The position numbers and the translations under genes are program-made. A stretch of 64,000 bases of DNA, taken from positions 62,001-126,000 of the forward strand of contig NZ_JBHEQA010000003.1 in assembly GCF_043678055.1 (NCBI RefSeq), written 5' to 3'. The stretch is from Spongiimicrobium salis (lineage in GTDB: Bacteria; Bacteroidota; Bacteroidia; Flavobacteriales; Flavobacteriaceae). Shown here piece after piece: positions 42,133-50,933 of the stretch. The notes beneath the pieces were generated by a model. That model was not told the origin of the DNA, did no database searches, and saw only the letters and a list, made by a program, of their open reading frames with translations. How positions within the stretch are numbered: position 1 is the stretch's first letter; every line of letters starts with the position of its first letter.

Positions 42133-43542
42133 ATGAAAACAATAGCAACTACCATTTTTTTAATTTGCTTGAATATTTTAAGCATATATGCACAGGATAT
42201 TTCCGGTACCTGGAACGGAACCTATACGAATTCGGAGCAAAAAGAAATTCTTTTTATTTTCAATTTTGAAAAAAATGAAGCCGGAGTACAAGCAACATTT
42301 TCTGTCCCTACCTATCGTGTAGGCCCTATTACAGCTAAAACCGTTTCCCTTGAAAAGGATGAACTATTCGTAGATGTGTCTAATTTGGGAATTAACTATA
42401 AAGGAACTGTTCTCGAAGAAGGACAGAAAATAGAAGGAATGCTTACCGAAGGTGCCAGTATCATCCCTTTGGTCCTAAAAAAGGGAGCACGGAAAGAAAT
42501 GCCATCCTTACGACGTCCCCAAGAACCTAAAAAACCCTATCCGTATTATGAAGAAGAGGTAGTTTTTGAGAATTATAATGCAAACATTTCCCTTTCAGGA
42601 ACGTTTACGCGGCCTCGGGGAAATGGAAAATATCCTGTAGCTATTCTAATCAGTGGCAGCGGACCGCAGGACCGTGACGAAACTTTCCTTACCCATAAGC
42701 CCTTTTTAGTTCTTGCTGATCATCTTACACGTAAAGGTATTGCCGTATTGCGATATGATGATCGCGGCTTTGGAAAATCGACCGGAAATCACGACACGGC
42801 CACGACGGAGGATTTTGCGACAGATGTGCTTGCTGCCATAGATTATCTAGCATCTAGAAATGATATCGACACCAAACATATTGGACTCATAGGGCATAGT
42901 GAAGGAGGTATTATTGCCCCATTGGCCTCCAATAAAACCAATAAAGTCTCTTTTATGGTGCTCTTGGCCTCTACGGGGATTCCAGGAAGTGAGTTGTCTT
43001 TGATGCAAGCAAAGGAATTCCGTCCTTTCCCCGTGCCCGACGAAGACGCCTTTGAAGTCTATGTACGAAAAACCATAGCTCTTGCTTCTTCTTCCAAAGA
43101 CATTGCAAGCATTCAAACAGATTTAAAAGGGCATCATGATACCTATTTAAAACCAATTCTTATGCCACTAGGGGTTTCCGAAGCCGAGTTGGACCAGATG
43201 ATCGCCGGAGAAATCAAAAAAAGTACCAACCCATGGCATCGTTATTTCTTTAACTACAACCCTGCCGATGAAATTGAAAAACTACGTATTCCTGTACTCT
43301 CTTTAAACGGAAGTAAAGATACCCAGGTCATTGCGAAAGTGAATCAAGAAGGCATTCGAAATGCCTTGATCAAAGGAAAGAACAAGGATTATACGATTCA
43401 GGAAATCCCTAACTTAAATCATCTTTTTCAGGAGTGCGAAACCGGGAAAATGGCGGAATATCGCACTATAGAACAAACGATGGCTCCCGTAGTGCTAGAA
43501 AAGGTTTCTTCTTGGATCATCGATCGAACCTTAAAGAAATAG
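42133..43542 (+). CDS. Exported alpha/beta hydrolase (serine esterase/peptidase-like)
   Basis: The 469-residue protein has a signal peptide (MKTIATTIFLICLNILSIYAQ), a beta-rich N-terminal domain (about 22-118, DISGTWNGTY) and an alpha/beta hydrolase domain (about 140-469). The nucleophile is Ser256 in GHSEGG, the oxyanion region is LISGSGPQDRDET, a likely acid is in LNGSKDTQV and the His in NLNHLFQE. It is close to the family of exported hydrolases with a lipocalin-like front domain found across Bacteroidetes. It is probably an esterase or peptidase of the periplasm; the substrate is unknown. A perfect terminator follows. Confidence 0.88.
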   Translation: MKTIATTIFLICLNILSIYAQDISGTWNGTYTNSEQKEILFIFNFEKNEAGVQATFSVPTYRVGPITAKTVSLEKDELFVDVSNLGINYKGTVLEEGQKIEGMLTEGASIIPLVLKKGARKEMPSLRRPQEPKKPYPYYEEEVVFENYNANISLSGTFTRPRGNGKYPVAILISGSGPQDRDETFLTHKPFLVLADHLTRKGIAVLRYDDRGFGKSTGNHDTATTEDFATDVLAAIDYLASRNDIDTKHIGLIGHSEGGIIAPLASNKTNKVSFMVLLASTGIPGSELSLMQAKEFRPFPVPDEDAFEVYVRKTIALASSSKDIASIQTDLKGHHDTYLKPILMPLGVSEAELDQMIAGEIKKSTNPWHRYFFNYNPADEIEKLRIPVLSLNGSKDTQVIAKVNQEGIRNALIKGKNKDYTIQEIPNLNHLFQECETGKMAEYRTIEQTMAPVVLEKVSSWIIDRTLKK

Positions 43543-43564
43543 TGTTTTGGGCACTTCCCAATAA

Positions 43565-43594
43565 AAAAGCCCTGATCGTACGATCAGGGCTTTT
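43565..43594. terminator. Bidirectional terminator between the hydrolase gene and rpsA
   Basis: AAAAGCCCTGATCG (43565-43578) and CGATCAGGGCTTTT (43581-43594) form a perfect 14-bp stem with a TA turn; A and T runs on both sides make it work on either strand for the two convergent genes. Confidence 0.85.
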
Positions 43595-43616
43595 AAGTAT
43601 CCATTAAAATGTGAGC

Positions 43617-45464
43617 TTACTTCTTCTTTGAATCTGCCTCCATTTTATCTTTCAACGCTTGTAAAGCTTCATTGGCATCCCCTAAGGTTGGTTTTGCTTC
43701 TTCAGCACTAGCGGCCGCTCTTTTCACAGCTGCTTTTACATTACGTTGCTCTTCTTCTCTAAATATAGCCGTGTGACTAGCAACAACTCTTTTGAATTCT
43801 TTATTGAACTCAATAATTCTGAGTTCTGCCTCTTCACCTTTTGCCAATTTCTTACCATCTTCTTTCTCTAAGTGACGTTGCGGTACAAAAGCGGTGATGT
43901 CGTCATTGAAATCAATAGTCGCTCCTTTATCAACGATTTCAGTAATCGCTGCTTTGTGCGTAGTTCCCAATGCGAACTCCGTTTCATATTTATCCCAAGG
44001 ATTTTCGGTAGTCTGTTTGTGACCTAAACTTAGTTTACGTCCATCAACATCCAATTCCAATACTTCAACTTCCAAAGTATCACCTACAGTTACAAACTCA
44101 GATGGGTGTTTGATTTTCTTCGTCCAAGAAAGATCGGAAATATAGATCAATCCGTCAATACCTTCTTCCAATTCTACGAATACACCAAAATTGGTAAAGT
44201 TTCTAACGATTCCTTTATGTTTAGATCCAACAGGATATTTAGTCGTAATATCAGTCCATGGATCTGGAGTCAATTGCTTGATACCAAGAGACATCTTACG
44301 ATCTTCTCTATCCAAAGTCAATACAACCGCTTCCACTTGATCGCCAACTTTTACGAAATCCTGTGCAGAACGCAAATGCGTAGACCAAGACATTTCAGAA
44401 ACGTGAATCAATCCTTCAACACCTTCAACAACTTCAATGAATGCACCGTAATCAGCGATTACAACTACTTTTCCATTTACTTTATCTCCAATTTTGATTT
44501 CTTCACTCAATGCTTCCCAAGGATGCTTCTCTAATTGTTTCAATCCTAACTGGATTCTAGACTTGTTATCATCGAAGTCCAAAATAACCACATTTAGTTT
44601 CTGATCCAATTCCACCACTTCGTTGGGGTGGTTGATTCTGCTCCAAGAAAGATCGGTAATGTGAACCAAACCATCCACGCCACCAAGATCGATAAAGACA
44701 CCGTAAGAAGTAATGTTTTTCACAACACCCTCCAATACTTGACCTTTTTCCAATTGACCAATGATCTCTTTCTTTTGTTCTTCGATATCGGCTTCGATCA
44801 ATGCTTTGTGTGATACCACTACGTTTTTAAACTCATGGTTGATTTTCACCACCTTGAATTCCATGGTCTTTCCAACATACTGATCGTAATCGCGGATAGG
44901 CTTCACGTCGATTTGAGATCCTGGCAAGAACGCCTCAATTCCAAATACATCTACGATCATCCCTCCTTTGGTTCTGCATTTTACAAAACCATTGACCACT
45001 TCTTCTTTATCATGGGCAGCATTTACTCTATCCCATGCTTTGATCGTTCTCGCTTTTCTATGTGAAAGTACCAATTGTCCGCTCTTGTCTTCACGGATAT
45101 CGATCAATACTTCTACAGTATCCCCAACTTTTAAATCTGGATTGTAGCGGAATTCATTCAAGGAAATTACTCCTTCAGATTTTGCATTGATGTCGATAAT
45201 AGCTTCACGGTCTGTGATATAAACCACTTTACCATCCACTACTTCCTCATCTGCAGTATCCACAAAATTCTCGGCTACTAACTTTTCGAACTCCTCTAAC
45301 TTAGCGTCATCAACACGCTCAATTCCTTGCTCATACTTTTCCCAATTGAAATTTTCTAAAAATTCAGCCGGATCCTGTACGGGAGTTTCTACTTGTTTTG
45401 TTTCTGGGGTTGCTTCCGTAGCTGCAGTTTCTTCTACGGGTGCGTTTGTTTTTTCTTCAGCCAT
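43617..45464 (-). CDS. rpsA: 30S ribosomal protein S1
   Basis: The 615-residue protein has an acidic N-terminal tail rich in Glu/Thr/Pro (about 1-40) and six S1 (OB-fold) repeats. The repeats show the pattern G-x-V-x-x-I/F-x-x-Y/F-G-x-F-V/I-x-L and DGLVHITDLSW, EGLIHVSEMSW and DGLIYISDLSW in successive repeats (about 265-470). S1 recruits mRNA to the ribosome, a role of particular interest in Bacteroidetes, which lack strong Shine-Dalgarno use. A TAnnTTTG box lies about 117 bp upstream, giving a leader of over 100 nt. Confidence 0.97.
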   Translation of the reverse strand: MAEEKTNAPVEETAATEATPETKQVETPVQDPAEFLENFNWEKYEQGIERVDDAKLEEFEKLVAENFVDTADEEVVDGKVVYITDREAIIDINAKSEGVISLNEFRYNPDLKVGDTVEVLIDIREDKSGQLVLSHRKARTIKAWDRVNAAHDKEEVVNGFVKCRTKGGMIVDVFGIEAFLPGSQIDVKPIRDYDQYVGKTMEFKVVKINHEFKNVVVSHKALIEADIEEQKKEIIGQLEKGQVLEGVVKNITSYGVFIDLGGVDGLVHITDLSWSRINHPNEVVELDQKLNVVILDFDDNKSRIQLGLKQLEKHPWEALSEEIKIGDKVNGKVVVIADYGAFIEVVEGVEGLIHVSEMSWSTHLRSAQDFVKVGDQVEAVVLTLDREDRKMSLGIKQLTPDPWTDITTKYPVGSKHKGIVRNFTNFGVFVELEEGIDGLIYISDLSWTKKIKHPSEFVTVGDTLEVEVLELDVDGRKLSLGHKQTTENPWDKYETEFALGTTHKAAITEIVDKGATIDFNDDITAFVPQRHLEKEDGKKLAKGEEAELRIIEFNKEFKRVVASHTAIFREEEQRNVKAAVKRAAASAEEAKPTLGDANEALQALKDKMEADSKKK

Positions 45465-45580
45465 TGCTGATTAAATTTGTATTCCAAGGTATTACAAGAG
45501 TGAAGCAATAACCGTGGAAGCTGTTATTTTTTATCGTTTACTTAAGTCCTTTTCCTCTTGAATTTTGCTAAAAAGGAGTG

Positions 45581-45588
45581 CAAAAATA
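45581..45588 (-). promoter_or_regulatory. TAnnTTTG promoter box for rpsA
   Basis: Minus-strand TATTTTTG about 117 bp upstream of the rpsA ATG. The roughly 110-nt leader could hold an autoregulatory structure, but I could not identify a convincing fold by eye. The rest of the 325-bp gap to the LysM gene has no exact plus-strand box; TATCTTGA (around 45749) is a near match. Confidence 0.55.
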
Positions 45589-45789
45589 CAACTAAATGCC
45601 CTGTATTACAACTTTATTCCCCATTTAAACGGAATAATTGCATAAATAATCGCACGATTTCATTTGAAGATAAGGAACTGATACTCAATACTCCCATAGT
45701 TTTCGTATAATTTCATAGCATTTAGTGGCAAACCCGTACAATTATTACTATCTTGAACTCACATTTTATTAACCATTAAAACAATAATT

Positions 45790-46170
45790 ATGAGTGTTAA
45801 AGCAAAGTACCAAGGTGTTCTAGATCTTGGCCAAGAATTAGGGATTCAGGATGGAAATGTCAGTGAGGAAGGCGGAGTTCTTAAGATAAAAGGCGTGGCG
45901 AATACGCCCTATGAGAAGAACCTATTATGGGACAAAATTAAGGAATTAGGTGGCGAAAGTGCCTCTGATATACAAGCCAATATTAGCGTAGCCGATGATT
46001 CGGTATACCACAGACATACGGTAAAAGGAGGAGAATCCCTTAGTAAGATAGCGAAACACTACTATGGAGATGCCATGAAATACAAAGCAATTTTCTCTGC
46101 CAACACCAATATTTTGAGCAATCCGGATGTCATCCATCCCGATCAGGTTTTGGTGATTCCAAATCCGTAA
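45790..46170 (+). CDS. BON/LysM protein (Kbp/YgaU-like)
   Basis: The 126-residue protein has an N-terminal BON-like segment (about 10-70, VLKIKGVANTPYEKNLLWDKI) and a C-terminal LysM domain (about 76-125, HRHTVKGGESLSKIAKHYYGD... IHPDQVLVIP). No signal peptide is visible. This fits the Kbp family (E. coli YgaU), a cytoplasmic potassium-binding protein linked to osmotic stress. It is a single gene closed by a strong terminator. Confidence 0.9.
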   Translation: MSVKAKYQGVLDLGQELGIQDGNVSEEGGVLKIKGVANTPYEKNLLWDKIKELGGESASDIQANISVADDSVYHRHTVKGGESLSKIAKHYYGDAMKYKAIFSANTNILSNPDVIHPDQVLVIPNP

Positions 46171-46191
46171 TTTGGGTACAATAACGTAAAG

Positions 46192-46222
46192 AAAAGGTCC
46201 GGTAAAATTCCGGACCTTTTTT
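46192..46222. terminator. Terminator between LysM gene and cmk
   Basis: AAAAGGTCCGG (46192-46202) pairs perfectly with CCGGACCTTTT (46210-46220) over a 7-nt loop. T and A runs on each side allow use by both convergent genes; the right arm touches the cmk stop codon. Confidence 0.85.
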
Positions 46223-46913
46223 ATTGTTTTGCTATAATGCGAAGTGCATGATTGTAAATCCGTTCAAATTGTTCCTGCAGTCCCATATCCCCATTGTCAA
46301 ATTCTATGGCGTCCTCGGCCTTCCGTAAGGGAGAAAATTCCCGATTGGAATCAATATGGTCCCTTGTTTGAACATTCTTTAATACCGCTTCATAAGTCAC
46401 CTCATCCCCACGATCCAGTAATTCCTTGTACCGCCGTGCTGCCCTAGTCTCCGGAGAAGCTGTCATAAAAATTTTGAATTCTGCATCAGGTAGTACCACT
46501 GTTCCAATATCCCGACCATCCATCACCATTCCTTTATCTTTACCCATTTCTTGTTGCAATTGTACCAACTTTATGCGAACTTCTTCAATGGCGGCAACCT
46601 TGCTTACATGTCTGGATACTTCTAGGGTGCGTATCTGTTTTTCCACATTTTCCCCATTAAGGTACATTTCGGAATATCCTAAACCATCGTTGTACTGAAA
46701 TCTTAAATGTATTTGCGGCAGGGAAGTCACCAAAGCATCATAATCCTCCGAAGCATGGCCGATCAGACCATTTCGCATACCAAATAAGGTCACTGCCCGG
46801 TACATAGCGCCTGTATCTACATAGATGTAGTTCAATGCTTTTGCCAACTGCTTGGCGATGGTACTTTTTCCCGTAGAGGAATATCCATCAATGGCTATGG
46901 TGATTTTTTGCAT
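46221..46913 (-). CDS. cmk: Cytidylate kinase
   Basis: The 230-residue protein has the P-loop GYSSTGKST at about 10-18, VDTGAMYRAVTLFG (about 35-48), and VMDGRDIGTVVLPDAEFKIFMTAS (split, about 130-153). It ends in the DHIDSNREFSPLRKAEDAI lid region typical of bacterial CMP kinase. It makes CDP and dCDP from CMP and dCMP. The TAnnTTTG box ends only 5 bp before the ATG, so the mRNA is probably leaderless or nearly so. Confidence 0.95.
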   Translation of the reverse strand: MQKITIAIDGYSSTGKSTIAKQLAKALNYIYVDTGAMYRAVTLFGMRNGLIGHASEDYDALVTSLPQIHLRFQYNDGLGYSEMYLNGENVEKQIRTLEVSRHVSKVAAIEEVRIKLVQLQQEMGKDKGMVMDGRDIGTVVLPDAEFKIFMTASPETRAARRYKELLDRGDEVTYEAVLKNVQTRDHIDSNREFSPLRKAEDAIEFDNGDMGLQEQFERIYNHALRIIAKQ

Positions 46914-46917
46914 TGTT

Positions 46918-46925
46918 CAAAAATA
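46918..46925 (-). promoter_or_regulatory. TAnnTTTG promoter box directly before cmk
   Basis: Minus-strand TATTTTTG is followed by AACA and the ATG at 46913. With the usual spacing of this promoter type, transcription would start at or next to the ATG, giving a leaderless message. The ATG context and frame are secure, so either the mRNA is leaderless or the box is not the true promoter. Confidence 0.5.
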
Positions 46926-47076
46926 GGTAGAATAGACAGGATAAAAAAGGGGGAAGCTTAAAAAGTGTATGCTAGAAAAATCCATTCTGGCTGTGAATAA
47001 CAACGAAATGCAATGGGTCTACATTTTAAGTTACCATTGCATTTCTTGGTCACATTTTTATCCCAATTAAGGGTTT

Positions 47077-49530
47077 TTAAGCAAATTTCTTGGCATTCTT
47101 AACCTTCTGATCAAGAACCGCTATTTCTATCACTTCGTGCATTTCTTTAACATAATGGAATTTAAGTCCCTTAAGATAGGCTTCTTTAATTTCCAATACA
47201 TCTTTTCTGTTCTCTTCACAAAGAATAATCTCTTTAATTTTAGCGCGTTTCGCAGCCAAGATCTTCTCTTTGATACCACCAACCGGCAATACTTTGCCTC
47301 TTAGGGTGATTTCTCCGGTCATGGCTAGGCTCTTTTTCACTTTTCGTTGGGTGAATAACGAAATTAAAGAAGTTAACATAGTTACTCCAGCACTCGGCCC
47401 ATCTTTGGGCGTTGCACCCTCAGGAACATGAATATGTACATTATGCGTATCAAAAATGCTAGTGTCCAATCCAAAATTAGAAGCATTGGATTTAATATAT
47501 TCCATGGCTATGGTAGCCGATTCCTTCATTACTTTTCCAAGGTTTCCCGTGATGCTCAAAGCTCCTTTACCCTTGGACAATATAGATTCAATAAAAAGAA
47601 TATCCCCTCCAACACTGGTCCAAGCCAAGCCCGTGACCACTCCTGCCACGTCATTATTTTCATACTTATCGCGCTCCAAACGTGCTGGTCCCAGTACCTT
47701 TTCAACATCCTCATTGGTCACGCTAATATTATAGTCTTCCTCCATGGCAATGGATTTTGCCGCATGACGTACCATCTTGGCCACCTGTTTTTCCAAGGAA
47801 CGTACACCCGATTCCCTGGTATAACCTTCCACAATTTTTTCTAGCTGGCGTTTGCCTATTTTTAAATCCTTAGTACTAAGTCCATGTTCTTTTAATTGCT
47901 TGGACAACAAATGTCGCTTAGCAATCTCCACTTTCTCCTCAATAGTATATCCGGAAACATTGATCATCTCCATGCGATCTCGCAATGCCGGTTGTATGGT
48001 AGAAAGATTATTGGCGGTAGCAATGAACATCACTTTGGAAAGATCATACCCCATTTCCAGGAAATTATCATGAAATTCACTGTTTTGTTCAGGATCCAAG
48101 ACTTCCAACATCGCTGATGAAGGGTCTCCTTGATGACTATTCGATAATTTATCGATTTCATCTAAAATAAATACTGGATTTGATTTTCCCGCTTTTTTCA
48201 AGCTTTGTACAATACGGCCGGGCATGGCACCAATATAGGTTTTACGATGCCCTCTAATCTCTGCTTCATCCCGAAGTCCTCCTAAAGACATGCGCACATA
48301 CTCTCTTCCGAGCGCTTCTGCAATAGATTTACCTAAAGATGTTTTTCCTACACCTGGAGGTCCATATAAGCATAGAATAGGAGATTTCATATCGTTTCTA
48401 AGCTTTAAGACCGCCAAATATTCTATAATCCTTCTCTTTACATCTTCCAGACCGTAGTGATCCCTGTCCAATATTTTTTGAGCCTGATGAAGATCAAATT
48501 TATCCTTTGAAAATTCGTTCCAAGGAAGGTCCAAAAATAAGTCCAGGTAATTCCGTTGAATGGAATATTCTGCCACTTGGGGATTCATACGCTGCATTTT
48601 AGATAATTCCTTGTCAAAATGCTCCCCTACCTTCTTATCCCATTTTTTCGTCTTGGCGCGTTTACGCATTTCATCCAATTCCTCATCGTAGGAAACCCCT
48701 CCCAGCTCTTCTTGAATGGTCTTCATTTGCTGATGCAGGAAATATTCGCGTTGTTGCTGGTCCATATCATTGCGGACCTTGGATTGAATATCATTCTTTA
48801 GTTCCAACTTTTGAAGCTCCACATTCATATACTTCAGTGTAGTCAGCGCACGCTCCTGAAGGCTACCAATTTCCAAGAGTTCCTGTTTTTCTGCAACCCC
48901 TAGATTAAGGTTGGAAGAGACAAAATTGATCAAAAAGGAATTACTTTCAATATTTTTGATTGCAAAAGAAGCTTCACTGGGAATATTGGGATTGTCCTTT
49001 ATGATCTTTAAGGACAACTCTTTGATCGAATCGATGATGGCCCTAAACTCTTCGCTCTTCCGATCTGGCCTCAATTCCTTAGTTTCACTCACCCTCGCTG
49101 TGATATACGGTTTTTGATCTAATACTTCGGCGATTTCAAAACGCTTTTTCCCTTGAATGATCACCGTAGTATTCCCATCGGGCATCTGTAAAACCCTCAA
49201 AATTCTTGCAACGGTTCCAATGGTGTTGATATCCTTGACACCAGGATTCTCTGTTTCCGCATCCTTTTGTGAAACTACTCCGATTACTTTGGAACCATTA
49301 TTCGCATCTTTGATTAAATTAATGGATTTATCCCTTCCTGCTGTAATGGGTATCACTACACCTGGAAATAAAACCGTATTTCTCAAAGGGAGAATAGCAA
49401 GTGTCTCCGGCAAGCTTTCATTGTTCATTTCCTCTTCATCTTCAGGCGTCATCAATGGAATCAATTCAGCATCCTCATCTATTCCCTGTAGAGACATGTT
49501 GTCAAAATTTGAAAATTTGGAATTTCCCAT
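47077..49530 (-). CDS. lon: ATP-dependent Lon protease
   Basis: From the ATG at 49530 (MGNSKFSNFDNMSLQG) the protein has 817 residues. The frame extends to 49593, but this adds 21 residues unlike the family start. It has a LON substrate domain (about 40-240, LPETLAILPLRNTVLFPG), a coiled region, an AAA+ domain with GPPGVGKTS and a FILDEIDKL Walker B, and a protease domain. The catalytic Ser is in KDGPSAGV and the Lys is in the later LPVGGIKEKILAAKRA. It degrades misfolded and regulatory proteins in the cytoplasm. The gene stands alone. Confidence 0.96.
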   Translation of the reverse strand: MGNSKFSNFDNMSLQGIDEDAELIPLMTPEDEEEMNNESLPETLAILPLRNTVLFPGVVIPITAGRDKSINLIKDANNGSKVIGVVSQKDAETENPGVKDINTIGTVARILRVLQMPDGNTTVIIQGKKRFEIAEVLDQKPYITARVSETKELRPDRKSEEFRAIIDSIKELSLKIIKDNPNIPSEASFAIKNIESNSFLINFVSSNLNLGVAEKQELLEIGSLQERALTTLKYMNVELQKLELKNDIQSKVRNDMDQQQREYFLHQQMKTIQEELGGVSYDEELDEMRKRAKTKKWDKKVGEHFDKELSKMQRMNPQVAEYSIQRNYLDLFLDLPWNEFSKDKFDLHQAQKILDRDHYGLEDVKRRIIEYLAVLKLRNDMKSPILCLYGPPGVGKTSLGKSIAEALGREYVRMSLGGLRDEAEIRGHRKTYIGAMPGRIVQSLKKAGKSNPVFILDEIDKLSNSHQGDPSSAMLEVLDPEQNSEFHDNFLEMGYDLSKVMFIATANNLSTIQPALRDRMEMINVSGYTIEEKVEIAKRHLLSKQLKEHGLSTKDLKIGKRQLEKIVEGYTRESGVRSLEKQVAKMVRHAAKSIAMEEDYNISVTNEDVEKVLGPARLERDKYENNDVAGVVTGLAWTSVGGDILFIESILSKGKGALSITGNLGKVMKESATIAMEYIKSNASNFGLDTSIFDTHNVHIHVPEGATPKDGPSAGVTMLTSLISLFTQRKVKKSLAMTGEITLRGKVLPVGGIKEKILAAKRAKIKEIILCEENRKDVLEIKEAYLKGLKFHYVKEMHEVIEIAVLDQKVKNAKKFA

Positions 49531-49750
49531 AGTTATATAATCGGTCATTCTGTCATTACCTGACAAAAAGATTTCTTTTTTAAAATTACACATAAACCTT
49601 TCTCAAGGCCTTATATCTGGTGAAAACCAAGCTTTCACCGCACTTATCTCCCTTTATAAAACAATTCTTATGCCAACAAATGAAAAAAAAATCTTAAAAA
49701 AGTGTAACAATGCGTAACTTGATTTATCTCTAATACAAATCATCCACTTT

Positions 49751-50302
49751 TTGAGCCACAAAAAAGAACATATTGATGTTTTACTGCAATTGTGTTTAGA
49801 ACAAAAACAAAGTGCGCAATTGGAAGTTTACAACCGTTATTACAAAGCTATGTACAATACAGCTTTTAGGATTGTAAAGAACAGCGCCGAAGCTGAAGAT
49901 GTCATGCAGGAATCGTTTTTAAACGCGTTTACGAAACTGCACACATTTAAAGGAGAGGTCACTTTTGGAGCCTGGCTAAAAAGGATTGTAGTAAACAACA
50001 GTATATATCATTACAGAAAACAACAAAAACAAAACGAAGTTGATTTAGATGATATTATGTACAAGGTCGAAGATAATGATGGAATTACCTCTGATCATGT
50101 GTTTACAGAACTAAAGGCTCAAAAAGTGATGGAGACCATGAAACAACTGAAAGATAATTACAGAGTTTCTTTGACCTTACATTTAATTGAAGGATATGAC
50201 TATGAAGAAATAAGTACTATTATGAATATGAGCTATGCGAATTGTAGAACTACAATTTCCAGAGCCAAAGAAAGTTTACGAAAAAAAATACAATTTGCTT
50301 AA
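49751..50302 (+). CDS. ECF-type RNA polymerase sigma factor
   Basis: The 183-residue protein starts at a TTG codon (SHKKEHIDVLLQL); upstream there is no in-frame ATG and the next internal Met is within region 2. Region 2 covers about 20-90 (YKAMYNTAFRIVKNSAEAEDVMQESFLNAF split) and region 4 about 120-180 (YRVSLTLHLIEGYDYEEISTIMNMSYANCRTTISRAKESL split). It is followed 2 bp later by the anti-sigma-like gene and then two exported proteins, a common Bacteroidetes layout. No autoregulatory promoter could be confirmed. Confidence 0.92.
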   Translation: MSHKKEHIDVLLQLCLEQKQSAQLEVYNRYYKAMYNTAFRIVKNSAEAEDVMQESFLNAFTKLHTFKGEVTFGAWLKRIVVNNSIYHYRKQQKQNEVDLDDIMYKVEDNDGITSDHVFTELKAQKVMETMKQLKDNYRVSLTLHLIEGYDYEEISTIMNMSYANCRTTISRAKESLRKKIQFA

Positions 50303-50304
50303 TC

Positions 50305-50868
50305 ATGGAAAAAGATGAATTTGAAAATCTGTTTGCTTCTCTGCACGGGACCTTCGATACGGAAGAGCCAGAGCAAGGACATCAGGCCAGGTTTTTAGAA
50401 AAATTGGAAGCTTCAACCAAAGTGGTAACGCTTCAACAAAAGAAGAGAAGTTGGTGGAAGCCCTTATCTATTGCCGCTGCTGTAGTTCTTTTGGTCAGTA
50501 TTGGCTTTACCGCCTATACTGCTGAAGTCCCCACCAATGAACAGGTGGCCGAGATTTCTCCGGAAGTCTCCAAGACGGAGTTTTATTTTGCCAACCTCAT
50601 TGAGGACCAAATACAAAAATTGGAGATGGAAAGCACTCCTGAAACAAAGCATATTATAGATGATGCCATGTTGCAATTGAAAAAATTGGAAAAGGACTAT
50701 GATATGTTGGAACAGGATTTATTAAATGGGGGGAGCAGCAAACTTATTTTAAGTGCCATGATTACCAATTTTCAAATTAGAATAGATCTATTACAGGATG
50801 TTTTACAACAAATAGAATCCATTAAAGCTTTAGATCTTAATAGTGAAATGAGCCAAAACACTATTTAA
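50305..50868 (+). CDS. Probable anti-sigma factor
   Basis: The 187-residue protein has a cytoplasmic N-terminal part (about 1-50), one transmembrane helix (about 53-70, PLSIAAAVVLLVSIGFTAYTA) and a periplasmic helical, coiled-coil-like C-terminal part (about 90-187). It lies 2 bp after an ECF sigma gene. This layout is that of a single-pass anti-sigma factor; there is no zinc anti-sigma motif. Assignment rests on topology and context. Confidence 0.78.
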   Translation: MEKDEFENLFASLHGTFDTEEPEQGHQARFLEKLEASTKVVTLQQKKRSWWKPLSIAAAVVLLVSIGFTAYTAEVPTNEQVAEISPEVSKTEFYFANLIEDQIQKLEMESTPETKHIIDDAMLQLKKLEKDYDMLEQDLLNGGSSKLILSAMITNFQIRIDLLQDVLQQIESIKALDLNSEMSQNTI

Positions 50869-50933
50869 CAGCTAACAAATACCAGTGTAGACCGCTAAAA
50901 AAAATTTCATTAGAATTATTAAAGAACAAAACA

